A stretch of DNA of 64,000 nucleotides from Ascarosepion bandense. Its lineage: Eukaryota; Mollusca; Cephalopoda; Sepiida; Sepiidae. This document shows, in pieces, positions 1 through 9,248 of this stretch. Every line of letters begins with the position of its first letter. Position 1 is the first letter of the stretch. Location of the stretch: contig JBBBDQ010000346.1 in NCBI GenBank assembly GCA_037127315.1, forward strand, positions 3,971,001 to 4,035,000, in the 5' to 3' direction. The translations under genes and the position numbers were made by a program. The notes below the pieces were generated by a model that had not been told where the DNA came from, did no database searches, and saw nothing but the letters and a program-made list of their open reading frames with translations.

Positions 1-68
1 AACTTGCTTATTAACAGTGGCTTATTTTTTAAAATTTGTTTGCAATAAATATATCATCGAGTAGTAAA

Positions 69-69
<1 letters not shown>

Positions 70-138
<69 letters not shown>
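70..138. repeat. (TA)n microsatellite
   Basis: Pure alternating TA for about 69 bases, just upstream of SINE A copy 1. It is one of more than 30 TA tracts in the window, most of which abut or lie inside transposable elements. Confidence 0.97.
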
Positions 139-140
<2 letters not shown>

Positions 141-233
141 TAAGAGCCGTTATGTATATCTATATATAGTATATTTCCTTCCTGCCACGCTCAGAGGCAT
201 GGATTCTTTTGTTTTTTTTTCTTATGTCTTAAT

Positions 234-541
234 GTGCGTTGTGGTACAGTGGATATCGGTTCGGAACGAGAAACCGGGGAGTCGAGTTCGAATTCCAGTT
301 GACTCCATTGTATTCACTTACGCGCAAATACCCTTGGGAAAGGTATTAATCCGTCTCTTCCTTCCAGTTATGGGTTAAATAGCATGACAGATTGGGTTCT
401 ATAGCCTTGGTCGGCAACCAGTCTACCGCAGAAAGCAATGGCAACCTATTGCGGGATAATCTTCTGCCCAGTCAGTCGTGTTTCTTTCGAGACATGATCG
501 CCCAAGCGTGTATCACGTATGGCAGTTTAACTGACTGACTT
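234..541 (+). mobile_element. tRNA-derived SINE, family A, full-length copy
   Basis: About 308 bp with an RNA polymerase III internal promoter: an A-box-like stretch (GTGGTACAGTGGATAT, 241-256) and a B-box (GAGTTCGAATTCC, 284-296). A body shared with at least nine other copies follows. A conserved hairpin lies near the 3' end (TTTCTTTCGAGACATGA, about 481-497), and the element ends in a short GACT repeat instead of poly(A). This is the best reference copy of family A. The partner LINE is not evident, since no LINE 3' end in the window matches this tail. Confidence 0.85.
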
Positions 542-549
542 AATGTAAT

Positions 550-1140
550 ATACTCGGTAGCAGGTACATCAATATATATCATGCCGTCATTTTAGACGGT
601 ATATTGATACAAATATTTTTAGACACCACGGGTTCACTCGAAATAATAGTAATAATAATAATATGTTGAAAGTATTGAAAAAGCAATCACTTTGAATATC
701 CGTAAAAAGAGTAAAGTTTTGTTTCTGAGGAGAAAAACTCAAATTTCTCAGAACGAATGTTTCGTTGATGATTTAAATTGTTTATGGGATTTATTTTTTT
801 CATTTTGTTTATATTTTTTTTTTACTGATTTTTTTTTCCTGTCACGCAGTTAAAATATATTACTTAATGCCAGGAAGAATTGCATCCCTTCCTCTATTCA
901 TTGGATATAGCATGCATCATTAAGTCATAAGTATTAAAGAAACTTTGAGACAGTTCAGTTTTATGTTATAATTGATGAAATTTTCTGTTTAAAATTACAA
1001 AATTTTCTTTTCGCATAACAATCAAAAGTATAAAAATCGTATGAATTAAAAATTGAAACTAATAAAAATTAATTATTAAAAATTAAATTTAAAAGAAATT
1101 AGATCTTGCACCGTGTAAGTTCAGAGCAACAGGGAAATAA
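550..1140. other. AT-rich DNA without recognised features
   Basis: It contains a short AAT run near 645-663 and poly(T) stretches near 790-835. I see no open frame, repeat homology or RNA signal here. Confidence 0.6.
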
Positions 1141-1239
1141 ATCAAATGTCGGCTGTTGATTCCGTAGATACTAAAATTCTACTGTGGAATGAGACTTTTT
1201 CTTTCTCTGTCTCACTCTCTCTCCCTTTTTCTCACTATC

Positions 1240-1242
1240 TCT

Positions 1243-1319
<77 letters not shown>

Positions 1320-1330
1320 ATATATATATA
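1240..1330. repeat. (TA)n(TG)n compound microsatellite
   Basis: A TA run passes directly into a TG run and then into short TA. It lies just beyond the 3' end of the minus-strand LINE remnant at 1364-2330. Confidence 0.97.
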
Positions 1331-1363
1331 AAAACGAAGAAAATAATTGCAACGTTCTAAACA

Positions 1364-2330
1364 TTAATTTAAAACAGTGATCTTCTTTTTAATGTATGTG
1401 TCCTGTCCCTTAAGAACGTATGCGATCATGGCTTTCCACGTCTCCCTATCCCTGGTGGCTCTTAACACGCCTTCTCCTGTTACACCATGCAACCCACGTT
1501 CATTGATCCACCTGATTAGGTCCTTCAAATATGTTATCCACTGCTTTCCTCTGTCGCTTTTCCCCTCTATCTGGCCTGTTAGTATCAGGTTCTCCAAGCC
1601 CTCCTTCCTCATTGCATGTCCCAGGAACTTCAGCTGTCTCTTCCTGGTGTTTAGTATTAATTTCATTTTCGTTTCCATCACTTCCAAAACTTCATCATTG
1701 CTCACATGCTCGATCCATGATATCCACAGCATCCTTCTGTAGAACCACATTTCAGTTGCTTCAAGTTCTTCCTTCATCTTTGATGATATTGTCCAGCATT
1801 CACTGCCATATTGAAGGACGGACAGCACATAGCAATCCAGTACTCTCTTCTTTGTTTCTAGCCAAATTGTCTTGTTTCTTAATACTTTACTCAACTTCTG
1901 GAATGCTTCCTTCGCCATGCCAATTCGCCTTCTGATCTCTGTGTCACACTTGCTGTCTTCTGTTATAATACTTCCCAGGTATTTAAATTTTTGTACCTGC
2001 TTGATTTTAGTATCCCCGACTTGTATTTGTCATATTGGGCTGTTCTTTTTACTGATGACCACAAATTAGGTTTTCTTGCAGTTTATTTGTAGTCCTTTCT
2101 TGTCACTCTCTTCAGCTACCTTCTGTAGGAGGTCTTGTAGTTTCCTTTCTGTGTTTGCTATTAGCACTGTATCATCTGCGTACCTTAGGTTGTTTAAATT
2201 GTGGCCTCCGATGTCTGGATTCGTCATAGGAGGCCACAATTTAAAACAGCGCTCAGTTTGAGAATAAAGCAATGAATATATAAAAAACTTCAAACTCTTA
2301 CGAAATTTTTCATTTAGTTTCGACATTGAA
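1364..2330 (-). pseudogene. LINE reverse transcriptase remnant (RTE/CR1-like, clade unresolved)
   Basis: Minus-strand coding sequence of a non-LTR retrotransposon, 5' truncated and in two frames. The upstream piece (about 2066-2200) contains the reverse transcriptase active-site motif, LRYADDTVLIANTE. The downstream open frame (1364-1918, 184 aa) is the C-terminal region of an endonuclease/reverse transcriptase type, with SECWTISSKM, KRQLKFLGHAMRKEGL, GKSDRGKQWITYL and LRATRDRETW blocks. A frame change lies between about 1920 and 2066. Upstream coding sequence ends in a foldback at 2193-2245. Related 3' fragments lie at 30765-30945 and 31525-31988, so this is a dispersed family. The apurinic endonuclease domain is missing, and the copy cannot be autonomous. 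Confidence 0.85.
2193..2245. repeat. 17-bp perfect inverted repeat at LINE truncation
   Basis: Arms TTTAAATTGTGGCCTCC (2193-2209) and its exact reverse complement (2229-2245) flank a 19-nt spacer. The right arm reads as coding sequence in neither neighbouring frame, and the LINE homology breaks here. Confidence 0.9.
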
Positions 2331-2679
2331 AAAACACTGTCTTATCAAGTAGTTAACAAGGATGTTAATAAAAGATTTTACCTAAGTAAATTTCTTTTAA
2401 GAACAACATTTTTCGTTTCTTTTTCCTATTTCTTTTCCTTTTCTTTATTTCTCGTACCATTTTTTGACCTTTTCTTTCCTCTTTTTTAAAAATATATTTT
2501 TATCCTCGTACGGGCGGGGATTTTCCAAAAAGAAAGGGAAGTGCTGTTCGTAAAACATAATTTTTAAATGAAAACGTTTATTATAATCGCTGTTTACTAC
2601 CTGATGAGACATTGTTCTTTCAATGTCAAAACAAAATGTACAGTCTTTCAGTAGTTTGTTGTTTTCGTATTTTCTAATG

Positions 2680-2695
2680 TAATAATAATAATAAT

Positions 2696-2736
<41 letters not shown>
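2680..2736. repeat. (TAA)n(TA)n microsatellite
   Basis: An ATA/TAA run followed by TA repeats, directly at the 3' end of the minus-strand hammerhead SINE. Confidence 0.95.
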
Positions 2737-2737
<1 letters not shown>

Positions 2738-2739
<2 letters not shown>

Positions 2740-2935
2740 TAAATCATCGAGCTTTGTATTCGACCTCAACAGAATGCAGAAAGCACTGGACGGCCGTTTC
2801 GTCCTATATTTGAAACTCATCAGCAGTGCGCATCCACTACCAGGAATCGAACCCAGACAGTGCTGTTCAAATCCTACTTCTTGAATTATATCTCTGTGCT
2901 TCAACCACGAAACACGCTATGGATGTAGCGGCTTG
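2738..2935 (-). mobile_element. tRNA-derived SINE with hammerhead ribozyme (family HH1), minus copy
   Basis: On the minus strand the order is a tRNA-like head, a B-box GGTTCGATTCC (complement of about 2841-2851), a hammerhead ribozyme core (2783-2829), then a 3' tail reading ...GAGGTCGAATACAAAGCTCGATGATTTA into TA repeats. The same head-ribozyme-tail order recurs in the plus-strand copy at 3058-3245. The head before the B-box differs from that copy, so the two may be different subfamilies or one may be rearranged. Confidence 0.75.
2783..2829 (-). ncRNA. hammerhead ribozyme, type I, apparently intact
   Basis: Read on the minus strand: stem I 5' strand GCACTG, core CTGATGA, stem II GTTTCAAATATAGGAC, core GAAA, short stem III closed as ACG-GC-CGT, cleavage-site C, then stem I 3' strand CAGTGC. 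Stem I is 6 perfect pairs. Stem II has a G-C, an A-U and two G-U pairs. Stem III is 3 pairs with a 2-nt loop, giving a GUC triplet at the predicted cleavage site. Every invariant core base is present. A very short stem III is typical of the retroelement-associated hammerheads known from animals. Confidence 0.85.
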
Positions 2936-3057
2936 GTTGCGGAAGTCGTTGCTTGGGGAGGCACTATCCTATGGGCAAAGGAGCTTGGATTAGTTCCATC
3001 ACGGAATTCGTGAGGAGCAGCGCACTTCATCGAGCTTAACTCGTTACCTCTTTGTCA

Positions 3058-3245
3058 CCAGGGTCCGTGGTACAGTTGGTACAACATCAGCTTAATAACC
3101 AAGACTGTCTGGGTTCGATTTCTGGTAGTGGATACGCACTGCTGATGAGTCCCAAATGTAGGACGAAACGACCGTCCAGTGCTTTCTGCTTTCTGCATTC
3201 TGTTGAGGTCGAATATAAAGCTCGATGATTTACTTAATAATTGTT
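3058..3245 (+). mobile_element. tRNA-derived SINE with hammerhead ribozyme (family HH1), plus copy
   Basis: The head carries a clear A-box (TGGTACAGTTGG, about 3069-3080) and B-box (GGTTCGATTTC, about 3113-3123), followed within 15 nt by the hammerhead at 3136-3182. The tail reads CTTTCTGC...GAGGTCGAATATAAAGCTCGATGATTTACTTAATA. It lies head-to-head with the minus copy about 200 bp away. A 28-bp segment of the other copy (2866-2893) is repeated immediately downstream at 3241-3268, which suggests insertion or rearrangement between the two. Confidence 0.8.
3136..3182 (+). ncRNA. hammerhead ribozyme, type I, complete
   Basis: Stem I GCACTG (3136-3141) pairs perfectly with CAGTGC (3177-3182). The core CTGATGA is at 3142-3148. 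Stem II is GTCC/GGAC (3149-3152 and 3161-3164), 4 perfect pairs. The core GAAA is at 3165-3168. Stem III is ACG/CGT with loop AC (3168-3175). The cleavage-site C is 3176, in a GUC triplet. All conserved core positions match the hammerhead consensus. This is the best-preserved ribozyme in the window. Confidence 0.9.
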
Positions 3246-3264
3246 CAAATCCTACTTCTTGAAT

Positions 3265-3266
<2 letters not shown>

Positions 3267-3299
<33 letters not shown>

Positions 3300-3318
3300 G
3301 TGTGTGTATGTATATATT
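3267..3318. repeat. (TA)n(TG)n microsatellite
   Basis: Short TA and TG runs between the hammerhead SINE and the first Penelope-type terminal repeat. Confidence 0.9.
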
Positions 3319-3319
3319 A

Positions 3320-3540
3320 AAAACAGAAAAAAAGGTTGTCCCAACGAGAGAAATTGGTATAGAATAAAAAGTGAGAGAGGCCGCGAACTTTTTGTTTAAA
3401 GTGTATATTTATTGTTGTTGTTATTATACCTGTTATATTTTAAGTGTCCATAATGGTATTTGTGACGCTACACATGTTTCGAGTCTAAGATTTATGCTCT
3501 TCAGGCGAATAAACTTTTGTCTTTACGTATCGAGTTTCTT
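3320..3540 (-). mobile_element. Penelope-like terminal repeat (pseudo-LTR), copy 1
   Basis: A segment beginning with AAAAACAG...GGTTGTCCCAAC recurs 330 bp downstream at 3666-3850, with shared TATTTATTGTTGTTGTTATTATAC and GTCCATAA blocks. A third, short remnant lies at 3845-3870. Tandem, partly truncated terminal repeats next to a GIY-YIG coding remnant (3880-4620) are the usual structure of Penelope-like elements. Its minus strand contains a hammerhead-like fold (3466-3507). Confidence 0.55.
3466..3507 (-). ncRNA. hammerhead-like motif in Penelope-type repeat (candidate)
   Basis: On the minus strand: CGC, CTGAAGA, a 17-nt stem II region starting G and ending C, GAAA, stem III ACA-TG-TGT, A17, GCG. 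Core bases fit CUGANGA...GAAA, and stem I has 3 pairs. Apart from its closing G-C pair, stem II does not pair well. Hammerheads are known in Penelope-like elements, but this one is weak. Confidence 0.4.
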
Positions 3541-3625
3541 TTGTTTCTGAGGGCCAAGTTGTTGTTTATAATTAAGTAAGTAGAAAATAAAAATAAAATT
3601 AAAAGAAAGATATAAAAATATAAAT

Positions 3626-3629
<4 letters not shown>

Positions 3630-3669
<40 letters not shown>
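3630..3669. repeat. (TA)n microsatellite
   Basis: A TA run separating the two Penelope-type terminal repeats. Confidence 0.95.
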
Positions 3670-3676
<7 letters not shown>

Positions 3677-3870
3677 AGAAATAGGGTTGTTCCAATATAG
3701 AATAAAAAGTGTGAGAGGACGTGAACGTTTTGTTTAAAGTATATATTTATTGTTGTTGTTATTATACATGTTATGATACTTTAAATGTCCATAACGTTAT
3801 TTGTGATGCCCGTCGAATAAACACACACATCGGAGCACTATGTGCCTCTCACACTTTTTACTATATATAT
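3670..3870. mobile_element. Penelope-like terminal repeat (pseudo-LTR), copies 2 and 3, truncated
   Basis: It repeats the 3320-3480 sequence: AGAATAAAAAGTG, GTTTAAAGT.TATATTTATTG, GTCCATAA.GTTATTTGTGA. The hammerhead-like segment is deleted. A further fragment with CTCTCACACTTTTTACTATA follows at 3847-3865. Confidence 0.55.
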
Positions 3871-3879
3871 ATATAACGG

Positions 3880-4620
3880 CTATAAATGCCCTGACCTGAA
3901 ATACAACAAACATAATAACAGCTACAATATTAAATAGAAAGAGAAAAATCATTTGGTATACACCCCCATTTAACCAAATAATAAGTAATAAGTTATGGCT
4001 TAAATTCGTAAAATTAGTTGAAAAACACTTCCCAAAAATAACCCTCTTAGCAAAAATTTTAACAAATATGCTCTGAAATTGAGCTATAGCTGTTTGGATA
4101 ACCTTGAGAAGATCATCTAAAAATATATAAAAAAAATTAAACAGATATAATAACCTAAACAATCAGCAACAACCAAAAACTTAAAGATAACAGTAACAAT
4201 AATTGCGATTGCCGAAAACCTATTGAGTGTCCATTAGAAAATAAATGTCTGATTGACTCTGTAGTTTATCTATGCTCTATTTCTACCATAGAAAGTTCCA
4301 TAATAATAAAAGTTTATATCGGTTGTACCAAGAATTCTTTCAAAACCCTCCATTATTTTCACACATCTTTTAAAAATATAATTTACAGCAATAGCATATT
4401 ACTTTTTACTTATTAGCAATTAAAGGAAGCTAATAGAACCCCTACCAAAAAATGGAAAATATTAAAAGAAACACCGAACTTGTAAATTTTTACATGAGCC
4501 ATGTTTTCTATGTTTACAGGAAAAATTACTAATTACCAAAACTAAACTTGCTCAATAAACGTAACGAAATAACTTCCATCTGTCATCATCATCTAAAATA
4601 TGCCCTAAAGTATAATTAAT
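3880..4620 (+). pseudogene. Penelope-like element remnant with GIY-YIG endonuclease
   Basis: Broken plus-strand coding sequence. At about 3930-4050 it reads RKRKIIWYTPPF...KLVEKHFPK, the end of the reverse transcriptase region. At 4198-4350 one frame gives NNCDCRKPIECPLENKCL...VVY, a Cys cluster, followed by KVYIGCTKNSFKTL, the GIY-YIG nuclease signature (here Y-I-G). At about 4540-4590 LNKRNEITSICHHH matches the C-terminal LNKRNEL..KCRH block of the family. The same domain order, in different copies, is seen at 38080-39420. Several stops and frameshifts make it a relic. The family would copy itself through target-primed reverse transcription using the GIY-YIG nick. Confidence 0.7.
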
Positions 4621-4624
4621 TTTT

Positions 4625-5267
4625 CTTAATGCAATCTAGCTAAACATCTATAATATATCCCCTAGCATATATTGATTGATTCTCCCATCTTCTGATAATT
4701 AATTTTTAACGGTTTATAGGATAGATCACCTGCTAAGCCAACTACATATGTTTGACGTGCAGTGTATTTAAAAACAAATACTGACCCATCTTTGGCTCTT
4801 GTTCCCTACTTTAATTTGAAATATGACTTAAAGAAAATCTTGTAGCCATTCCACAATGACACGCGATAACTTTTCAGACTTGCTAAATGTTATATATGTA
4901 TCATTCAATTCATTTCATCACTGGCATAAAAAAATGCTTGGGTCTTAAGTCATTTCACTCTTTAACTTTATAATTAAATTTCTCCTATATATCATGACTT
5001 GACTTTCTTTTGGTTCACCGAGAAAAACCCTCCGAAATTGTCTGGATATGGTAAAAATTGTGTTGTTTTTAAGTTTCCATATATAATGAGTCCTAACAGA
5101 TAAATATTTCACTGCCTGTCGAGGTGCTAATAAGATAGTACCGAAACTCAACGGCTCTTGTGTTGCAGCAAACTATGTTTTCATTATAAACTTATAATAA
5201 AAACATTACCATATATAATGCTGTACTAAGTATCGAGCACTCTTAATGAAGTAAATCCTTACAAACA

Positions 5268-5268
<1 letters not shown>
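4625..5268. other. AT-rich DNA without recognised features
   Basis: No coding similarity, SINE box or internal repeat was found. The short open frames here look like chance frames. Confidence 0.5.

Positions 5269-5302
<34 letters not shown>
5269..5302. repeat. (TA)n microsatellite
   Basis: A pure TA tract. Confidence 0.95.
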
Positions 5303-5304
<2 letters not shown>

Positions 5305-6295
5305 TTATTTTCTTAACCCCGTACATACATACTTGTGGGTTTATGTATGGAATTAGATCATGAAAATACTTTTTTTTTTACAAAAATGTTAATTACGTTT
5401 TCAATATGGAGTAGCGATTTTAAGAACATCATATGAAGATTCGCTATTAACCGCTGATATTATAATCATATACCGGGGATAACAGAGTCAGACTGTACAT
5501 TCTTTTTTCAGACTACAGGAGAAGATTAGGACCGGAACCGTATGGAGTGAGACTAATATGGTTGCTATAAGACGAACTCCGTTTGCCAAAAAGATGCTTA
5601 AGAGGATCTCCTTAACAGAGTTAATGTGCACTTGTAATTTACCAATTGTTAAAGCAATTCTTACTCTTTTCAGTCGCATCACAACAAAGTGAACATAAAC
5701 TTTTCTAGAGTATAATTGAACTCTTCTTCTCTAGTTCCATATACAAAAGTGCTTTTTTTTTGTTGCTAGGCAACTCTTAGTTCAGCAATGATTTTTTATA
5801 GCAACTGAAACTCAAATAATTCTACTAAATTGTTGTCATGAAATAATAAATGTTATTATGGATTGGTCTCTGGTTCCTTAAAAGTGTTTCCAGTACTGTA
5901 AATGTTTATTTTTTACAATACGTATGGCACTCCCTTTTCGAAAAGTATATTCTATATTGAAGCTTCTGCGATTCCATGCTGGTTTAAATGAGTCCGTATT
6001 GAGCGCTGGTCGGAGAGATATAGTGTCAGTCATCTTGACAGGCGGGTTTAAGTTAATCTAATATAATGGGTTTCTTTTATCCGCGAATGTAGTTCATTAT
6101 GGGGGATCTAAGTTAATAAATATTGTTGACCTGGTCTTGTTTTGTTTTTGTCGATCAGATTTATTTCTGATGACAAGGTGAGATGGATCTAATTCTTTCA
6201 TGGTAGATAATTTATTTAGCCGAAACAGTTCGAAATAAAAATTTAAACAGACAGACCTTATCGGCTCTTTTTGATTAAACTAGTTTGTGTGCTTA
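5303..6295. other. About 1 kb without recognised features
   Basis: I see no motif, tandem structure or SINE here. Frames are short and unremarkable. Confidence 0.5.
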
Positions 6296-6324
6296 TATAT
6301 ATATATATGTATTGTTTGTTTGTT

Positions 6325-6482
6325 TAATTACTTAGTTTATGGTCATAATTAAATTAAACCAATAAACAGTTGTATTAAAAAGTGTTCAATACAATTATAT
6401 TGTAGAACTTTTGAATATTTATCGATTTGTAAACGAGTGATTACGCGACCTAGGTTTCTACCATGAGTGATGTCTTCAGGCG
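6325..6482 (-). mobile_element. dispersed repeat G (Penelope-type terminal region)
   Basis: The block GGTCATAATTAAATTA...AAAAAGTGTTCAATACAA...TTGTAGAACTTTTGAATATTT recurs at 33185-33300 and 63358-63470. It contains the imperfect palindrome GTTCAATACAA.TATATTGTAGAAC. Its right part (6430-6482) recurs inverted at about 6995-7040, so the two parts bracket about 500 bp that includes a SINE A copy. Confidence 0.6.
6444..6482 (-). ncRNA. hammerhead-like motif (candidate)
   Basis: Minus strand: CGC, CTGAAGA, a 14-nt stem II region (3 possible pairs after a C-A mismatch), GAAA, stem III ACC-TA-GGT, cleavage C in a GUC, then GCG. Stem I is 3 pairs, stem III is perfect and the core is intact; stem II is defective. 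The design is parallel to the motif at 3466-3507. Confidence 0.45.
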
Positions 6483-6532
6483 ATGTGCAATAACTGATTT
6501 TACCGTTTACCATTTTTTTAAGAACGTTTACG

Positions 6533-6810
6533 TAACGAGAAACCGGGGAGCCGAGTTCGAATTCCAGCTGAATCCATTGTATTCACTTACGCGCAAATAC
6601 CCTTGGGAAAGGTATTAATCCGTCTCTTCCTTCCAGTTATGGGTTAAATAACAGGACAGATTGGGTTCTATAGCCTTGGTCAGCAACCAGTCTACCGCAG
6701 AAAGCAATGGCAACCTACTGCGGGATAATCTTCTGCCCAGTCAGTCATGTCTCTTTCGAGACATGATCGCCCAAGCGTGTATCACGTATGGCACCTAAAC
6801 TGACTGACGT
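6533..6810 (+). mobile_element. SINE family A, 5'-truncated copy
   Basis: It begins inside the tRNA-like head (AACGAGAAACCGGGGAGCCG) and retains the B-box GAGTTCGAATTCC, the whole body, the CATGTCTCTTTCGAGACATG hairpin and the GACTGAC end. The A-box is missing. Very similar to copy 1, so relatively young. Confidence 0.85.
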
Positions 6811-6994
6811 AACGGTGTTCTTTCCTAATTTTTTTTTTTTGAACGTTCACGTAGCAGGGAATTTTTGAACGCGCAATTTTTTAAATTACAAGGAATTATG
6901 GAGTTTTATCCATGGTTGTATGAACCTAAAAGAGATTTTTTAGTTTGGTTACAGTTAGTCACAATTTCCGTTCTTTCATTCAATAGTTCGTTTT

Positions 6995-7045
6995 TACTAA
7001 TGGTAGAAACCTAGATCGCGTAATAACTCGTTTACAAATGGAAAA
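6995..7045 (+). repeat. inverted partner of repeat G right end
   Basis: GGTAGAAACCTAG.TCGCGTAAT and ACTCGTTTACAAATGG are the reverse complement of sequence at 6425-6463, with a few substitutions. Confidence 0.6.
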
Positions 7046-7049
7046 CAAA

Positions 7050-7145
7050 TATATATGTGTGTGTAGGCATATGTATTTGTGTTTGCGTTAGTGTGTACGT
7101 GTGTGTGTGTGTGTGCGTTAGTATGTATGTGTATACACATGTATA
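7050..7145. repeat. degenerate TG-rich repeat
   Basis: TG runs interspersed with TATG and CGTT, an interrupted microsatellite. Confidence 0.85.
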
Positions 7146-7685
7146 ACATTAATCTGTCGGATAAAACTGACATTATCGACTCCCTGAGAATAGATTGTAA
7201 GTTGAACAGTAGGAAAAAGCAACACTTGGCGAAGGAGAGTCAGATTGAAGTTTCTCAGCAGAAGCCGGTGGGAGGAGGATTTCCTTGGTTGTGAGTGTTA
7301 CGTCATGTTTGGCTATGAGCAATGTTCACTTGACTTTTATAGCACTCATAAAAACGAGCAATTTGGCAGTTGGAAGCAGGAAAAAGGCGACGAACAGGTT
7401 TGAGACGAGCGGGTTGGTTTTACCTCATTCGGGATGCCGTTAATCGATATGGCTGGATTCGGTAAACTCCATCCACCTCCATTCATGTGTCGAAAGGAGA
7501 GGCAAGGAGCAGGAAACATCCCGAGTTACAAAAAAAAAAAAAAAAAAAAATCAGAAATCTTTGAATTTTTGGATAAGAGAGCAGAAACTTAGGCATCAAG
7601 GCTTTTTGGTATTTTGTAGGGTGGGTGGGATGAGAAATAGAATAAAAGTAAGAAAACATTTAGCGGAAAAATGAGGAAAGAATAA
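7146..7685. other. unassigned DNA with a poly(A) run
   Basis: A 21-nt poly(A) run lies near 7530-7550, preceded by moderately GC-rich sequence (GGAGGAGG, CATCCACCTCCATTCATG). The poly(A) could be the tail of an old plus-strand retrocopy, but I recognise no body upstream. Confidence 0.4.
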
Positions 7686-7689
7686 AATC

Positions 7690-9058
7690 TTTTTTGTCGT
7701 TTATTTACTTTTCTTCTTTTTGTCTTTTTCTTCATTTTTTTCTTTCTTTTTCTTTTTTGACTTTTCTCTCATTTTTATACTTTTTTCCTTTTTTGTTTTT
7801 GCTTCACATTTCTTTCCTTTTCTTTAATTTACTTCTTTCTTTTTTGTCTTTTTTCATTAATTTTTCTTTATCTTTTGCCCTTTTTCAATACTTTTCTTCT
7901 TTCTTTTTTATAATTTTCGTTCCCTTTCTTCTTTCATTTTTACTTTTTCTTTATTCCCTTTTTTATTAAACTTATTTCTTCTTTTTGTCATTTTTCTTTA
8001 CATTTTCTCTCTTTTATTTTTTTTCATTTTTCTTTTTTGTTTTTTGATTGTATTTCAAATTGATTTTTCTGTCTTTATTTCTTCTTTCTTTCTTTCTTTC
8101 TTTCTTGCTTTCTTTCTTTCTTTCTTTTTTCTTTCTTTCTTTCCTTCTTTCTTTCTTTCTTTCTTTCTTTCTAATAAAACATCTATTATATTCCAGGTTT
8201 TATTTTCAAATTCTCTTTTTTCGGTGCTTTTTCTTTACTTCACTCTTTACTTTCTTTCGTTTTTCTTATTCTTCAGATTCTTTTGTTTGAATCTCTTTCT
8301 TAGCCGCTTTCCATTTTCCTTTTTCTTTTTCTTCTATTTCCCTCTTTTTCACTTCTATTGTTTGCTTGTGTTTTGCTGTTTTATCCTTTTTATTTTTTCT
8401 TTTCTTCCTCTTTAATTTTTTCATTCAATTTTTGTTTTTCTTTCACTTTTTGTTTAATCTATTTTGTATTTTTGTTGTTCATTCCCTTTTTTAACTTTCT
8501 TCTTTTTTTCTCTCTCTTTCTCTTTTATTTTCTTCTTTTACATCTCTTTTTTTCTACTTCTATGTTCTCCTATCTTTCTTCGTCACTATTTTTCTTAGAT
8601 AATGTTTTATTATTTTCTCTTCTTTTTCTTTGCTTATTTTTCAAATGTATTTGTTCTTTTTCGATTTTTCTTTCTTTTTCTTTCTTTCTTTATTTTTATA
8701 TTTATTCTCAAATCTTTCTTCATCGTTTCTTAATTTGTTTATTTTTCTCTTTAAATTAACTTCTTTTTCTTTCATTCCCTCTCTTTTTTTTCCAATCTTC
8801 ATTTTTTTCTGTTTTTTCTTTTCTTTTCGTTTTGCTTCTATGTCTTTTGACTTCTTTCTATTTATCTATTTCTGAGAAGTTCACTTTTCTCTTTCCTCCT
8901 TTTGTTTTTCTCATATCCACTTTTGTCTTCTTTTTTTCTTTTTCCCTATTTTTTTCTTCTTATATCACACTTTTGTTTTCCTCTTTCCTATCTTTTAATC
9001 TTCTTTTTCGCGTATTTCCTTTTCATGTGCTCTCCTTTTTTCTATCTTTTCTTACAAG
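7690..9058. repeat. polypyrimidine (CTTT-rich) tract, 1.4 kb
   Basis: Almost every base is C or T on the plus strand, dominated by TTTC and TTTTC, with a perfect CTTT core near 8087-8170. Open frames in this tract are phenylalanine/serine/leucine low-complexity artefacts. It continues beyond the Helitron block at 9962-10920. Confidence 0.95.
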
Positions 9059-9160
9059 CATAGTATAGCCCGGCGTTGCTCGGGTGTAATGAAAGCTTTA
9101 AAACTAATCCATGGTCCTGGAGCTCAGACTCAGTCTAAACAATATTTGAAATAATAAAAT
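9059..9160 (-). mobile_element. Helitron-like 3'-end fragment
   Basis: It begins with TATAGCCCGGCGTTGCTCGG, the reverse complement of the hairpin end shared by all the Helitron-like copies here, and runs about 100 bp inwards before homology is lost. The terminal CTAG is degraded. Confidence 0.7.
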
Positions 9161-9185
9161 AATTGCGACAATTTACCAATCGCAC

Positions 9186-9246
<61 letters not shown>
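9186..9246. repeat. (TA)n microsatellite
   Basis: A TA tract between two Helitron 3' ends. Confidence 0.97.

Positions 9247-9248
<2 letters not shown>

Noticed and set aside
241..297. Functional tRNA gene from A- and B-box
   Set aside because: No acceptor stem or anticodon arm can be drawn; the boxes belong to a repeated SINE head.
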